From: Enorma burkinafasonensis
Lineage (GTDB): Bacteria; Actinomycetota; Coriobacteriia; Coriobacteriales; Coriobacteriaceae
DNA length: 64,000 nucleotides
Assembly (NCBI RefSeq): GCF_902150035.1
Contig: NZ_LR597501.1
Coordinates: forward strand, 186,001 to 250,000
Direction: 5' to 3'
Shown: piece by piece, positions 8,778 to 17,411 of the stretch
How the letters are laid out: every line of letters begins with the position of its first letter
How positions within the stretch are numbered: the stretch's first letter is position 1
Notes under the pieces: model-generated
Seen by the model: only the letters and a program-made list of their open reading frames with translations
What the model was told of the DNA's origin: nothing
The model's database searches: none
Program-made: the position numbers and the translations under genes

Positions 8778-10256
8778 CTACTTGCGCTTCATCTGCTGCT
8801 CCATGGCGCGGAGCATGTCCATCTCGGAGCCTGCGCCCATGCCGCCGAAGGGGTTGCCGCCGCCCATACCGGGCATCCCGGGCATTCCGGGCATGCCAGG
8901 CATGCCGGGCATGCGCATCCGCTTGCCCTTCTTGCCCTTCTTCCCCTTCTTGCCGCCCTGCTGCTGGGTCATGGAGCGCATCTTGCCCATCATCTTGTTC
9001 ATCTCGCCCCACTGCTTCATGAGGTTGTTGACGTCGGTGGGCGTGGTGCCGGAACCGCGGGCGATGCGCGCGCGCCGCTGCCCGTTGATCATCGAGGGCT
9101 TCAGGCGCTCCTTGGCGGTCATTGACTGGATCATGGCCTCGATCTTGTCGAGCATGGACTCGTCGAAGTTGCCGCCCATCTGGTTGAGCATGCGCTGGCC
9201 GCCGGGAAGCATCCCGATGAGCGACTTCATGCCGCCCATCTTCCTGAGCATGCGCATCTGCTCCAAGAGGTCGTTCATGGTCAGGCCGTCACGGAGCATG
9301 CGCTCGGCAGCCTCGAGCTGCTCGGCGTTGGCGGCCTCCTGGGCCTTCTCGATGATGCCCACCACGTCGCCCATGCCGAGGATGCGCTTGGCCATGCGGT
9401 CGGGGCTGAAGACCTCGAGCGAGTCGGGCTTCTCGCCCATCGACACGAACTTGATGGGCTTGCCGGTCACGGCGCGGACGGAGAGCGCGCCGCCGCCGCG
9501 GGCGTCGCCGTCGAGCTTGGAGATGATGACGCCGTCGAAGTCCGTGCGCTCGGCGAAGGTCGAGACCACGTTGACGATGTCCTGGCCGGTCATGGCGTCG
9601 ACGACCATGAGCACCTGGTCGGGCTTGACCGCGCGCTTGATGTCGACGGCCTCCTGCATCATCTGCTCGTCGATCTGCAGGCGCCCCGCGGTGTCAACGA
9701 TGACCACGTCGCGCATCTTGTCGACGGCCTCGCGCACGGCGCCCTGGGCGATCTCGATGGGATGCGCGCCGTCGCCGCGGAAGACCGGCACGCCGATCTC
9801 GCCGCCGAGGGTGGCGAGCTGGTCGGCGGCGGCGGGACGGTAGACGTCGCAGGCCGCGAGCAGCGGCGACTTGCCCTGCTTCTTCAGGAGGTAGGCGAGC
9901 TTGGCGGCCGCGGTGGTCTTACCGGAGCCCTGCAGGCCCACCAGCATGATGACGTTGGGGATGCGGTTCGAGAGCACGAGCTTGCTCTCGGTGGAGCCGA
10001 GGAGCTCGACGAGCTCGTCGAGGACGATCTTCACGACGTTCTGCGCGGGCGTGAGCGACTCCATGACCTCGGCCGTGAGGCAGCGCTCGCGCGTCTTGGC
10101 GACGAAATCCTTCACGACCTTGTAGTTGACGTCCGCCTCGAGCAGCGCCATGCGGATGTCGCGCATCGCGGTCGTGATGTCGGCCTCGGTGAGCTTGCCC
10201 TTGCCGCGCAGGCGGTCGAAGGTGTCGTTCAGACGGTCGGAGAGGTTGTTGAACAT
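8778..10256 (-). CDS. ffh: Ffh, signal recognition particle GTPase (SRP54)
   Basis: Protein subunit of the signal recognition particle; binds signal sequences as they leave the ribosome and docks with FtsY, also encoded in this window. The 492 residues contain the N domain (1-90), the G domain with GLQGSGKTTAAAKLA, DTAGRLQ and SKLDGDARGG, then the Met-rich M domain. The C-terminus is unusual: a KKGKKGKKGK run followed by five PGM repeats and a Met/Gly-rich tail. The ATG at 10256 follows TAGGAG; a longer reading to 10283 lacks support. The leader carries a 22-bp inverted repeat. No SRP RNA gene was found in the window. Confidence 0.97.
   Translation of the reverse strand: MFNNLSDRLNDTFDRLRGKGKLTEADITTAMRDIRMALLEADVNYKVVKDFVAKTRERCLTAEVMESLTPAQNVVKIVLDELVELLGSTESKLVLSNRIPNVIMLVGLQGSGKTTAAAKLAYLLKKQGKSPLLAACDVYRPAAADQLATLGGEIGVPVFRGDGAHPIEIAQGAVREAVDKMRDVVIVDTAGRLQIDEQMMQEAVDIKRAVKPDQVLMVVDAMTGQDIVNVVSTFAERTDFDGVIISKLDGDARGGGALSVRAVTGKPIKFVSMGEKPDSLEVFSPDRMAKRILGMGDVVGIIEKAQEAANAEQLEAAERMLRDGLTMNDLLEQMRMLRKMGGMKSLIGMLPGGQRMLNQMGGNFDESMLDKIEAMIQSMTAKERLKPSMINGQRRARIARGSGTTPTDVNNLMKQWGEMNKMMGKMRSMTQQQGGKKGKKGKKGKRMRMPGMPGMPGMPGMPGMGGGNPFGGMGAGSEMDMLRAMEQQMKRK
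8865..8912 (-). repeat. Nine-base tandem repeat encoding Pro-Gly-Met units in Ffh
   Basis: Five consecutive 9-bp units (CATnCCnGG on the plus strand) encode a run of PGM tripeptides near the end of the Ffh M domain. Units differ only at one or two positions. Such arrays can change copy number by slippage. The added methionines extend the Met-rich character of the signal-sequence-binding domain. Confidence 0.85.
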
Positions 10257-10617
10257 GGGGGCTCCTATCGGGTTACCGCACAAGATGGGCTGGCTGCCCG
10301 CGCAGTCCCCTGCTCAGACAGTCCTCGCCGCTGCGCGGCCGCGGAACTCACGATGGACTGCGCGGGCAGCCAGCCCAAAGCGGGAATCCGTACTCGCGGC
10401 TGATACTCAGATGGGTTGATTGTACCGCAGGGAGCGGGGTCGTTGAGGGGTTTCGGCCATCGTACCCGAAGGCGACATGAACCGTCTGCGGACGCACGGG
10501 GGCCGCCCACCGGAGCCCTTCCGCTCCCGGCGACGCGCGGGCGACGCAGCACTACCATCCGAAGGGAACCCCGGGAGCGCCCGCACCCTGCGCTCGCGGA
10601 GACTCAAGGAGGCAAAC
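10257..10617. other. 361-bp gap between ffh and the esterase (leader region with hairpin element)
   Basis: Divergent upstream region of ffh (minus) and the esterase (plus). It holds a perfect 22-bp inverted repeat at 10287-10376 and, on the minus strand, a TACAAT hexamer at 10424-10419 that could be the ffh -10 box, without a good -35. If used, the repeat would lie in the ffh 5' leader. The short reading frames here have no family resemblance and no ribosome sites. Nothing else is recognised. Confidence 0.6.
10287..10376. repeat. Perfect 22-bp inverted repeat with 46-bp loop upstream of ffh
   Basis: Arms 10287-10308 and 10355-10376 are exact reverse complements (GGGCTGGCTGCCCGCGCAGTCC is split here as GGGCTGGCTG plus CCCGCGCAGTCC). 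The loop is GC-rich and contains further partial complementarity. The conserved SRP RNA tetraloop region is not present, so this is not ffs. It may be a dispersed palindromic element, a structured ffh leader or a small RNA. Confidence 0.8.
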
Positions 10618-11883
10618 ATGGCAGCGCATGTCGTCAACGCGACCCAGACCATCGTCGTCGAGGGCTTCGACTGGGGGCCGGCCGTCACCGCGACCGTCAT
10701 CGACTTCGGTGCCGCGGTCGCGGCCCGCACGCTCGACGCGCGCGCGTTTCGCGTGCGTGACCGCCGCCAGGATTACGTCGACGACGCTGCCGACGCGGAC
10801 GGCATCGGCATCGTCGAGCACGAGCGCACCGTCGTTGACGCCTACCCGAGCGACGCGCAGGGCAGGCGCCTCGCCGGCGATTCGCGCTACGTCACGCTAG
10901 CAATGGCCGTCGGCGTGGACGACGGCGGCTGCAAGGTCTGGCGCGACTCGCTGAGCATGAACTTCTGGAGCGATCCGTACGAGCTCATAGTCGAGCTCGC
11001 GGGCGCGGCGCGGCTCGCCTTCGCGGACGGCGCGCCCATCGACGCGCTCGAGGTCGCGACCGACGACCTCATCGCCAACCGGTACGCCCCCGTCATGGAC
11101 GCCTTCGCGACCGGGACGTTCACGGCATCGGATGGCCGCGCGCTCGCTTTCGCCGCCCACTCCCCCGCCGCCGACGGCGAACGCCACCCGCTCGTCGTCT
11201 GGCTCCATGGGGCGGGCGGCGGCGGGACCGACGTGTCCATGGCCGTCTTCGACACGAGGTGCACCGCGCTTGTCGAGAAGCCCTTCCAGACGGCGCTCGG
11301 CGGCACCCACGTGCTCATCCCCCAGTGCGACGGCTTCTGGCTCGAATACGAGGGCATGGGCGCGGACGGCCCGCTCGGCAACCCCGGCCTGCCCTCCGTC
11401 TGGAAGCGCGCGGTGCTCGAGCTCATCGACGCCCATATCGCCGCGCATGCTGACATCGACCCGGACCGCGTCCTCGTGGGCGGCTGCTCGAACGGCGGCT
11501 TCCTCACCTTGGACCTCGCGTTCGAGCGGCCCGGCTTCTTCGCCGCAGCCTTCCCCATCTGCGAGGCGTACCGGGACGCCGGCATCACGGACGCGATGCT
11601 CGCCTCGATACGCGAGCTGCCGCTTTGGTTCGTCTACACGCGCGCGGACGTCGTGGTCGATCCGCGCCTGAACGAGGACCCGACGCTTTGCCGCCTCGAG
11701 AAGGCGGGGGCGACGGACCTCCACGCCTCGATCTTCGACGACGCGCGGATCCTCCACGGGCCCTCGGCCGGCCACGTGTTCCCCGACGGCCACGAGGCAT
11801 GGGTCTACTTCTTCAACGACCAGTGCGCCGACGCGCACGGCACCAGGATGTGGGACTGGCTCGCCCGGGCGCGGCGCCGCTAG
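10618..11883 (+). CDS. Alpha/beta-hydrolase esterase with N-terminal Ig-like domain (predicted peptidase/esterase family)
   Basis: A 421-residue hydrolase of the EstA/COG4099 type. The N-terminal 170 residues look like the Ig-like domain that precedes this esterase fold; the hydrolase domain follows. The oxyanion-loop motif WLHGAGGGG and the nucleophile elbow GGCSNGG (Ser291) are clear, with plausible acid (ADVVVD region) and histidine (AGHVFPDGHEAW) downstream. No signal peptide is visible, so it is probably cytosolic. The ATG at 10618 has AAGGAGG upstream; the frame opens 141 bases earlier without a ribosome site. The stop at 11883 directly touches the convergent ftsY stop at 11884, with no terminator between. 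The substrate is unknown; a carbohydrate ester or short peptide ester is possible. Confidence 0.85.
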   Translation: MAAHVVNATQTIVVEGFDWGPAVTATVIDFGAAVAARTLDARAFRVRDRRQDYVDDAADADGIGIVEHERTVVDAYPSDAQGRRLAGDSRYVTLAMAVGVDDGGCKVWRDSLSMNFWSDPYELIVELAGAARLAFADGAPIDALEVATDDLIANRYAPVMDAFATGTFTASDGRALAFAAHSPAADGERHPLVVWLHGAGGGGTDVSMAVFDTRCTALVEKPFQTALGGTHVLIPQCDGFWLEYEGMGADGPLGNPGLPSVWKRAVLELIDAHIAAHADIDPDRVLVGGCSNGGFLTLDLAFERPGFFAAAFPICEAYRDAGITDAMLASIRELPLWFVYTRADVVVDPRLNEDPTLCRLEKAGATDLHASIFDDARILHGPSAGHVFPDGHEAWVYFFNDQCADAHGTRMWDWLARARRR

Positions 11884-12798
11884 CTACGCGGCGCCCACGA
11901 GCGCGCGGCAGAAGTCGTGCGCGTCGAACTCCTGCAAATCCTCAATGCGCTCGCCCACGCCGATGCGCAGGATGGGGAGCTTGAGCTTGGCCGCCACCGC
12001 GAGCGCGATGCCGCCCTTGGCGGTGCCGTCGAGTTTGGTCATGATGATGCCGTCGAGCCCCAGCGCCTCGTTGAACTCGAGCGCCTGCGAGAGCCCGTTC
12101 TGGCCGGTGCCGGCGTCGATCACGAGGACGACGCGCACGGGCATGGGGCCGGAGGCGCACCTCTCGGCGCGCTTGCGGGTCACGTTGACCACCTTGGCGA
12201 GCTCGCGCATGAGCTCGGCCGAGGTGTGGAGGCGCCCCGCCGTGTCGATGAGCACGAGGTCGGCACCCTGCGCGTCGGCCTGGTCGAGGACGTCGTAGCA
12301 CACGCTCGCGGGGTCCGAGCCGCGGTCGCGCTTGACCACGGGCACGCCGGCGCGCTCGCCCCAGACGTCGAGCTGCTCGATGGCCGCGGCGCGGAACGTG
12401 TCGGCGGACCCGATGACGACGCGCTTGCCCGCCTCGTGCGCGGCGCTCGCGATCTTGCCCACCGTGGTGGTCTTGCCCGCGCCGTTGATGCCCACGAAGA
12501 GCACGCAGGAGGGCGTGTCGAGGAAGAAGTCGCTCGCGGGCTCGGTGAAGTACTCCTCGAGCCGGTCGGCGAGCGCGCGGCGCAGTTGGTCGGCGGTGGT
12601 GAGGTTCTTGCGCGCGGCGAGGTCGCGCAGGTCGTCGGTGACCTGCATCGAGATCTCGGCGCCCATGTCGCCCATGACGAGCGTGTCCTCGAGCTCCTCC
12701 CAGAAGCTCTCGTCCACCTCGCCGCCGAAGTAGAAGATCTCGTTCAGGGCCTCGCGGCTCCGCTCGAGCCCGCGGGAGAGTGCGTCGAAGAGTCCCAT
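11884..12798 (-). CDS. ftsY: FtsY, signal recognition particle receptor GTPase
   Basis: Membrane-associated receptor that docks ribosome-SRP complexes on the translocon. The 304 residues hold only the NG core: N domain (1-90), then GINGAGKTTTVGKIA (G1), DTFRAAAIEQL, DTAGRLH, TKLDGTAKGG. The long acidic A domain of the E. coli protein is absent, as in many Gram-positives. The ATG at 12798 is immediately next to the smc stop at 12799, so the ribosome site lies inside smc and translation is likely coupled. Last gene of the rpmF-plsX-acpP-rnc-smc-ftsY run. Confidence 0.97.
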   Translation of the reverse strand: MGLFDALSRGLERSREALNEIFYFGGEVDESFWEELEDTLVMGDMGAEISMQVTDDLRDLAARKNLTTADQLRRALADRLEEYFTEPASDFFLDTPSCVLFVGINGAGKTTTVGKIASAAHEAGKRVVIGSADTFRAAAIEQLDVWGERAGVPVVKRDRGSDPASVCYDVLDQADAQGADLVLIDTAGRLHTSAELMRELAKVVNVTRKRAERCASGPMPVRVVLVIDAGTGQNGLSQALEFNEALGLDGIIMTKLDGTAKGGIALAVAAKLKLPILRIGVGERIEDLQEFDAHDFCRALVGAA

Positions 12799-15700
12799 TT
12801 ACGCGTTCACGACCTTTCCGGTTGCACGATCGAGTCTCTGGCTGACCACGCGGCTCACGCCGTCGGCCTGCATGGATACGCCGTAGAGGACGTCGGCGTC
12901 CTCCATGGTGCGGCGCTGGTGCGACACCACGAGCAGCTGCGTGCGGTGGCGCAGCACGTCGATGGCGTCGAGGAGCTTCGAGAGGTTGGAGTCGTCGAGC
13001 GCGGCCTCGACCTCGTCGAGCACGTAGAAGGGCACCGTGCGGGTGCGGTAGACGGCGAAGAGCAGCGCGAGCGCGGTGAGGCTCTTCTCGCCGCCGCTCA
13101 TGAGCATCATCTTGGTGATGCGCTTGCCGCGCGGCTGCGCCACGACCTCGATGCCGGTCTCGGCGGGATGCTCGGGGTCGGTCATCTCGAGATGGGCCTG
13201 GCCGCCCGGGAACAGCATGCCGAAGATCTCGCGGAAGTTCGCGTCGACCTTCTCGAACGTCGTGAGGAAGGCCGTGCGCATCTTGCGGTCGATGGCGGCG
13301 ATGATCTTGGTGAGCGCCTTGCGGGCGCGCTCGAGGTCGGCGAGCTGCTCCTCGATGTAGTCGGCGCGCTCGCGCAGGCGGTCGTACTCCCCCATGGCCA
13401 CCTGGTTCACGGGGCCGAGGTTGTTGATCTGGCGCACGAGGTCGGCGAGCTCGCGCTCGGCCGCCTCACGGTCCTCGGGCGCGGGCAGGGTGAGCGCCTC
13501 CTCGAGCACCGTGGTGCCGTCGGCGGTGATGGCGGACACCGCGCTCTCGACCTGGACCTCGAGCTTGCCACGGGCGACCTTGAGCTCGCTTTGCGCGGCG
13601 ACCGCGAGGTCGACCTCCTCCTTGGCGCGCGCGACCTGCGCCTTGGCGTCCTCGATGGTCTTCTTGAGCGATGCCGAGTCGGCCTCCTCGATGGACGCCT
13701 GGTCGCGCAGGCGGGCGGCCCACGCGGCGGCGCATTCGGAGAGCGCGGCGTAGCGGTCGTGCAGCGGGTCGACGCGCAGTCTCAGGACCTCGAGCGAACG
13801 CGATGCCTGCGTCGTCGCGCGGATGCGGCGGTCGATCCCCTCGAGCCTGCGCTCGAGCTCGGGCACGCGCGCCTGGAGCGACTTCAAGCGCTCCGCGGCC
13901 TGGGCGCGGCGCACGCGGGCGTCGCCGAGCTCGGAGGCCGCCTCGGCGTCCTCGCGGCGGAGCCGGTCGAGCTCGTCGGTCGCGTCGGCGATCTCCTGGG
14001 CGCGCTCGCCCGCCGCGGCACGGGCCTCGTCGCGGGTGCGCTCGAGCTCCTCGGCGCGCGGGGCGGCGGCGCGGGCGTTCTCGGCTGCCATCTCGCGGCG
14101 CTTGGCGATGCGCGCCCGCTCGGCGGTAGACGTCGCGATGGACTGCTCCAGGCGGCCGATCTCCTCGCGAACGGAGGTGCGCTCGCCCTCGAGGCGCGCG
14201 AGGTCGCCGGCGATGTCGCGCTCACCCGCGCGCGCGGCCTCCACGGCCTCCTGGGCCTCGGCGACCTGGGCGACCAGGCGGTCGAAGAGCGTCGAGAGGT
14301 CGGGCTCCATGCCCTCGAGCTCGCGGATGCGGCGCTTGCGCTCGAGTGAGCCGGCCTGCTCGTCCTGGGCGCGGCCGAGCCGCACCACGCCGCCGTCGCG
14401 GACGCGGGCGCCGTCGCGCGTGACGTAGACCACGCCGGGCACCGCCGGGGAGGCGAGCGCCTCCTCGAGCGAGTCGACGAGGTGGATGTGGCCGAGCATG
14501 CTCGCGACCGCGTCGGCGTACCCATCGCGGACCTGCAGCAGCTCCACGAGGCGCGTCCCCGCGGCGTCGGCGGCCTTGGGCGCGCGGACGTCGCGCGAGA
14601 CGAGCGTGGCCTCGCCCGAGACGTCCTCGGCGGAAAGCGCCTGGGAGCCAGCCTCGAGCGTGGAGGCCCGGGAGCCCATCACGAGCGCGTCGATGTCGCC
14701 GCCGAGCAGCTGCTCAACCAGGCCCTCGAGCTCGGTCGGCGCCTCGATGACGTCGCCGAGCCGCGCGTCGACGGCGGAGGCGTTGTCCTCGGCGATGCGC
14801 GCCGCCAAGGGCGACGCGTCGGCGAGGCGCGCGTCGAGCTTGCGGAGGCTCCCGAGCTCGGAGCGGACCTCGCCCAGGCGCTCGCGTGCCTCGGCTTCCC
14901 GCCCGCGCAGCCCGTCCAGGGCGCGCGTCGCGGTATCGATGGCCTCGCTCGCCTCGGCGCGCTCGGATGTCGCCTGCTCGATGCGGGCGTCGATCTCCTC
15001 GGCATGCAGGCGGCGCTGCTCGAGGGAGGCCTCGACGTTCTCGAGCGCGTCGTCGATCTGCTCCAGGCGCGAGGCGTACATGGAGTCCTCGACCTCGGCG
15101 TTCGCGAGGGACTCGCGCACGCGGGCGAGCTCGAGGGTCGCGTCGTCGGCGCGGCGCTGGGCCTCGCGCTGGTCGCGCGTGAGCCGGCCGATGGCCTCGT
15201 CGAGCTCGACACGGCGGGCGTGCAGCTCGTCGGCGGCGGGCTCCAGGCGCGCCACGTCGGCGTCGGCGACGTCGAGCGCGGCTCTGACCTCGTCGAGCTG
15301 CCGGCGGGCGTCCTCGAGCTCCTCGGCGACGCGCCGGCGCTGGTGCTCGGACGACGAGAGGGTGCCGCGCATCTCGGAGAGGCGGGTCACCATGTTGTGG
15401 CCCTTCTCCTCGAGCAGGCGCATGTCCGAGCCGAGGCGGCCCATGATATCCTGCATGCGGCGGCGCTGCTCGCCGAGGTCACCCACGAACAGACCCTTCT
15501 CCTCGAGCATGACCTGCAGCTTCTCGAGCTCGCGCTCCTTCTCGCCCAGGCGGTAGCGCGAGAGCTCGAGCGCGGCGTCGCGCTCCTTGGCCTCGTGCTC
15601 GAGCGCCGCCCACTCCTTCTGGAGGCGCCTCAGCTCGTCGACGGCGAGGATGCGCGTGAGCTCGCCTGCGCGCTCGGTGAGGTCGCGGTGCTTGCGGGCG

Positions 15701-16332
15701 CGGTTCACCTGGCGCTCGAGCGGGCGGAGCTGGCGCGTGATCTCGCGGCTGATGTCGCGGGCGCGCGTGAGGTGCTCGTCCATGGAGCGGATCTTGCGCA
15801 CCGCGCGCTCCTTGCGGCGCTTGTGCTTGGAGATGCCGGCGGCCTCCTCGATGAGGACGCGGCGCTCCTCGGGGCGGCTCTGCAGGATGGAGTCGAGCTT
15901 GCCCTGGCTGATGATCGAGTGGGTGTCCTTGCCGAGACCCGAGTCGTGCAGGATGTCCTGGATGTCCATGAGGCGGCAGGGGCTGGAGTTGATAAGGTAC
16001 TCGCTCTCGCCGGAGCGATACATGCGCCGCGTGATGGCCACCTCGTCGAAGTCGACGGGCAGCACGTGGTCGGCGTTGTCGAGCACGAGCGTGACCTCGG
16101 CGACACCTACCGGCTGGCGCGCAGAGGAGCCCGAGAAGATGACGTCCTCCATGGCCTGGCCGCGCAGCTGCTTGGCGCTCTGCTCGCCGAGTACCCAGAG
16201 AATCGCGTCGGAGATGTTCGACTTGCCCGAGCCGTTGGGGCCGACGATGACCGTGAGGCCGGGCTCGAAGGTCATGTGGGCGCGATCGGCGAACGACTTG
16301 AAGCCCTTGAGCGTGAGTGACTTGAGGTACAT
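12799..16332 (-). CDS. smc: SMC, chromosome segregation ATPase
   Basis: The 1177-residue subunit of the SMC-ScpAB complex that extrudes DNA loops and organises newly replicated chromosomes. Visible: N-terminal ATPase half with Walker A GPNGSGKSN near residue 32, a first long coiled coil (about 165-500), a globular hinge (about 500-650), a second coiled coil (about 660-1010), and the C-terminal ATPase half with signature LMSGGEKSL and Walker B FYVLDEVEAALDD. The length matches the family. The ATG at 16332 begins MYLKSLTLKGFKSF, the standard start; the frame remains open upstream through the reverse strand of rnc and is ignored. It lies 5 bp after rnc and abuts ftsY, the common Gram-positive order. 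Confidence 0.98.
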   Translation of the reverse strand: MYLKSLTLKGFKSFADRAHMTFEPGLTVIVGPNGSGKSNISDAILWVLGEQSAKQLRGQAMEDVIFSGSSARQPVGVAEVTLVLDNADHVLPVDFDEVAITRRMYRSGESEYLINSSPCRLMDIQDILHDSGLGKDTHSIISQGKLDSILQSRPEERRVLIEEAAGISKHKRRKERAVRKIRSMDEHLTRARDISREITRQLRPLERQVNRARKHRDLTERAGELTRILAVDELRRLQKEWAALEHEAKERDAALELSRYRLGEKERELEKLQVMLEEKGLFVGDLGEQRRRMQDIMGRLGSDMRLLEEKGHNMVTRLSEMRGTLSSSEHQRRRVAEELEDARRQLDEVRAALDVADADVARLEPAADELHARRVELDEAIGRLTRDQREAQRRADDATLELARVRESLANAEVEDSMYASRLEQIDDALENVEASLEQRRLHAEEIDARIEQATSERAEASEAIDTATRALDGLRGREAEARERLGEVRSELGSLRKLDARLADASPLAARIAEDNASAVDARLGDVIEAPTELEGLVEQLLGGDIDALVMGSRASTLEAGSQALSAEDVSGEATLVSRDVRAPKAADAAGTRLVELLQVRDGYADAVASMLGHIHLVDSLEEALASPAVPGVVYVTRDGARVRDGGVVRLGRAQDEQAGSLERKRRIRELEGMEPDLSTLFDRLVAQVAEAQEAVEAARAGERDIAGDLARLEGERTSVREEIGRLEQSIATSTAERARIAKRREMAAENARAAAPRAEELERTRDEARAAAGERAQEIADATDELDRLRREDAEAASELGDARVRRAQAAERLKSLQARVPELERRLEGIDRRIRATTQASRSLEVLRLRVDPLHDRYAALSECAAAWAARLRDQASIEEADSASLKKTIEDAKAQVARAKEEVDLAVAAQSELKVARGKLEVQVESAVSAITADGTTVLEEALTLPAPEDREAAERELADLVRQINNLGPVNQVAMGEYDRLRERADYIEEQLADLERARKALTKIIAAIDRKMRTAFLTTFEKVDANFREIFGMLFPGGQAHLEMTDPEHPAETGIEVVAQPRGKRITKMMLMSGGEKSLTALALLFAVYRTRTVPFYVLDEVEAALDDSNLSKLLDAIDVLRHRTQLLVVSHQRRTMEDADVLYGVSMQADGVSRVVSQRLDRATGKVVNA

Positions 16333-16337
16333 GCCCC

Positions 16338-17057
16338 CTACCCGTGCCTTCCTTGGGAGTCCGTGTCGATGTAGCCCAGGCGCGCGAGCGCATCCTGGGC
16401 GGCCGCCGCCTCGGCCTCCTTCTTCGAGGGACCGCTGCCCCTGCCCTGGCGCACGCCGTCGACCATCACGACTGCCGTGAAGGTGGGCGCATGCGCGGGA
16501 CCGCTCGTGTCGACCAGCTTGTAGACCGGCGGCTCCATGCGGTCCCCCTGGACGCATTCCTGGAGGTACGACTTGGGGTTCGAGGGCCGCTCGGCGCGCT
16601 CGGTGGCCAGATGCGGCTTGAGCGTGTCCATGATGAAGCGCTCGGCGACCTCGCGCCCGCCGTCCAAAAAGAGCGCCCCCACGAGCGACTCGTAGACGTT
16701 CTCGAGCGCGGAGTGCAGCCCGCGCGCGCCGGTGCCGGTCTCTGAGGCGCCGAAGATGATGCACTCGTCGATACCGAGCTCGTGGGCGACCTCCGAGAGC
16801 GTGGAGCCCGCCACGAGCGAGACCTTGAGGCGCGTGAGCTTACCCTCGTCGAGGTCGGGGTAGCTGCGGAAGAGCGCGAGGGCCACGATCGAGCCCAGGA
16901 TCGAGTCCCCCAAAAACTCGAGGCGCTCGTAGGACGAGCCCACCGGCTCGCCCTCCACCGCCGAAGGGTGCGTGAGCGCCGTGCGCAGCAGCTTCTTGTC
17001 GTTGAACTCGTGCCCGCAGATCTTCTCGGCGCGGGCGAGCCGCTCTGATGTCGGCAC
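16338..17057 (-). CDS. rnc: Ribonuclease III
   Basis: Double-strand-specific endoribonuclease that processes rRNA precursors and structured mRNAs. In 239 residues the catalytic domain carries the signature ERLEFLGDSILG and the second metal-binding segment ENVYESLVGALFLDGG; the C-terminal dsRNA-binding domain begins near NPKSYLQECVQG and ends with KKEAEAAAAQDALARLG. The start is GTG at 17057, with AGGAGG ten bases upstream inside the acpP end. It lies between acpP (5 bp) and smc (5 bp). Confidence 0.97.
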   Translation of the reverse strand: MPTSERLARAEKICGHEFNDKKLLRTALTHPSAVEGEPVGSSYERLEFLGDSILGSIVALALFRSYPDLDEGKLTRLKVSLVAGSTLSEVAHELGIDECIIFGASETGTGARGLHSALENVYESLVGALFLDGGREVAERFIMDTLKPHLATERAERPSNPKSYLQECVQGDRMEPPVYKLVDTSGPAHAPTFTAVVMVDGVRQGRGSGPSKKEAEAAAAQDALARLGYIDTDSQGRHG

Positions 17058-17062
17058 GCTGG

Positions 17063-17305
17063 CTATGCCTCCTGCGTGGCCTCGATGGCGTCGATCGCGT
17101 CGGCCACGGAGTTGATGGCGAGCAGGCGCTCCTCGTCCATCTCGATATCGAACTCGTCCTCGAAGGCGGTGACGAGCTGCAGGCGATCGAGCGAATCGGC
17201 GTCGAGGTCGTCGAAGGTGGTCTTTTCGGTGATCTCGTCCGCGTTGATGCCGAGCACGTCGCTCGCGATGTCGGCGACCTTCTCGAAGATCTCGCTACGG
17301 TCCAT
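17063..17305 (-). CDS. acpP: Acyl carrier protein
   Basis: An 80-residue acidic carrier that holds growing fatty acyl chains on a 4'-phosphopantetheine arm. The attachment serine is in the DADSLDRLQL motif. The order plsX-acpP-rnc is typical and links phospholipid and fatty-acid synthesis. The ATG at 17305 has AAGGAG six bases upstream. A TAGAAT box at 17347-17342 could give acpP its own promoter, allowing higher expression than plsX. Confidence 0.97.
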   Translation of the reverse strand: MDRSEIFEKVADIASDVLGINADEITEKTTFDDLDADSLDRLQLVTAFEDEFDIEMDEERLLAINSVADAIDAIEATQEA

Positions 17306-17341
17306 GGTTGCTCCTTCCGGTGCTTGCTATGCCACCCCTCG

Positions 17342-17347
17342 ATTCTA
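17342..17347 (-). promoter_or_regulatory. Possible -10 box for acpP
   Basis: TAGAAT on the minus strand (5 of 6 to consensus), 37 bp before the acpP ATG, in the 106-bp plsX-acpP gap. The best upstream hexamer, TTCATG at 18-bp spacing, is a poor -35. Placement is suggestive only. Confidence 0.35.
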
Positions 17348-17411
17348 CCCGTAAACGCCGCAGCCCATGAAGCGGGAGCGGCGAATGCCGGGGGCGAGGC
17401 GCAGGCGGTCC

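Noticed and set aside
10287-10376. SRP RNA (ffs) in the ffh leader
   Set aside because: The hairpin lacks the conserved GGAA-loop region and asymmetric bulges of SRP RNA; only position near ffh suggested it.
16333-16764. Upstream extension of smc through rnc
   Set aside because: Out of family alignment, no ribosome site, and it overlaps the real RNase III gene; SMC begins at MYLKSL.
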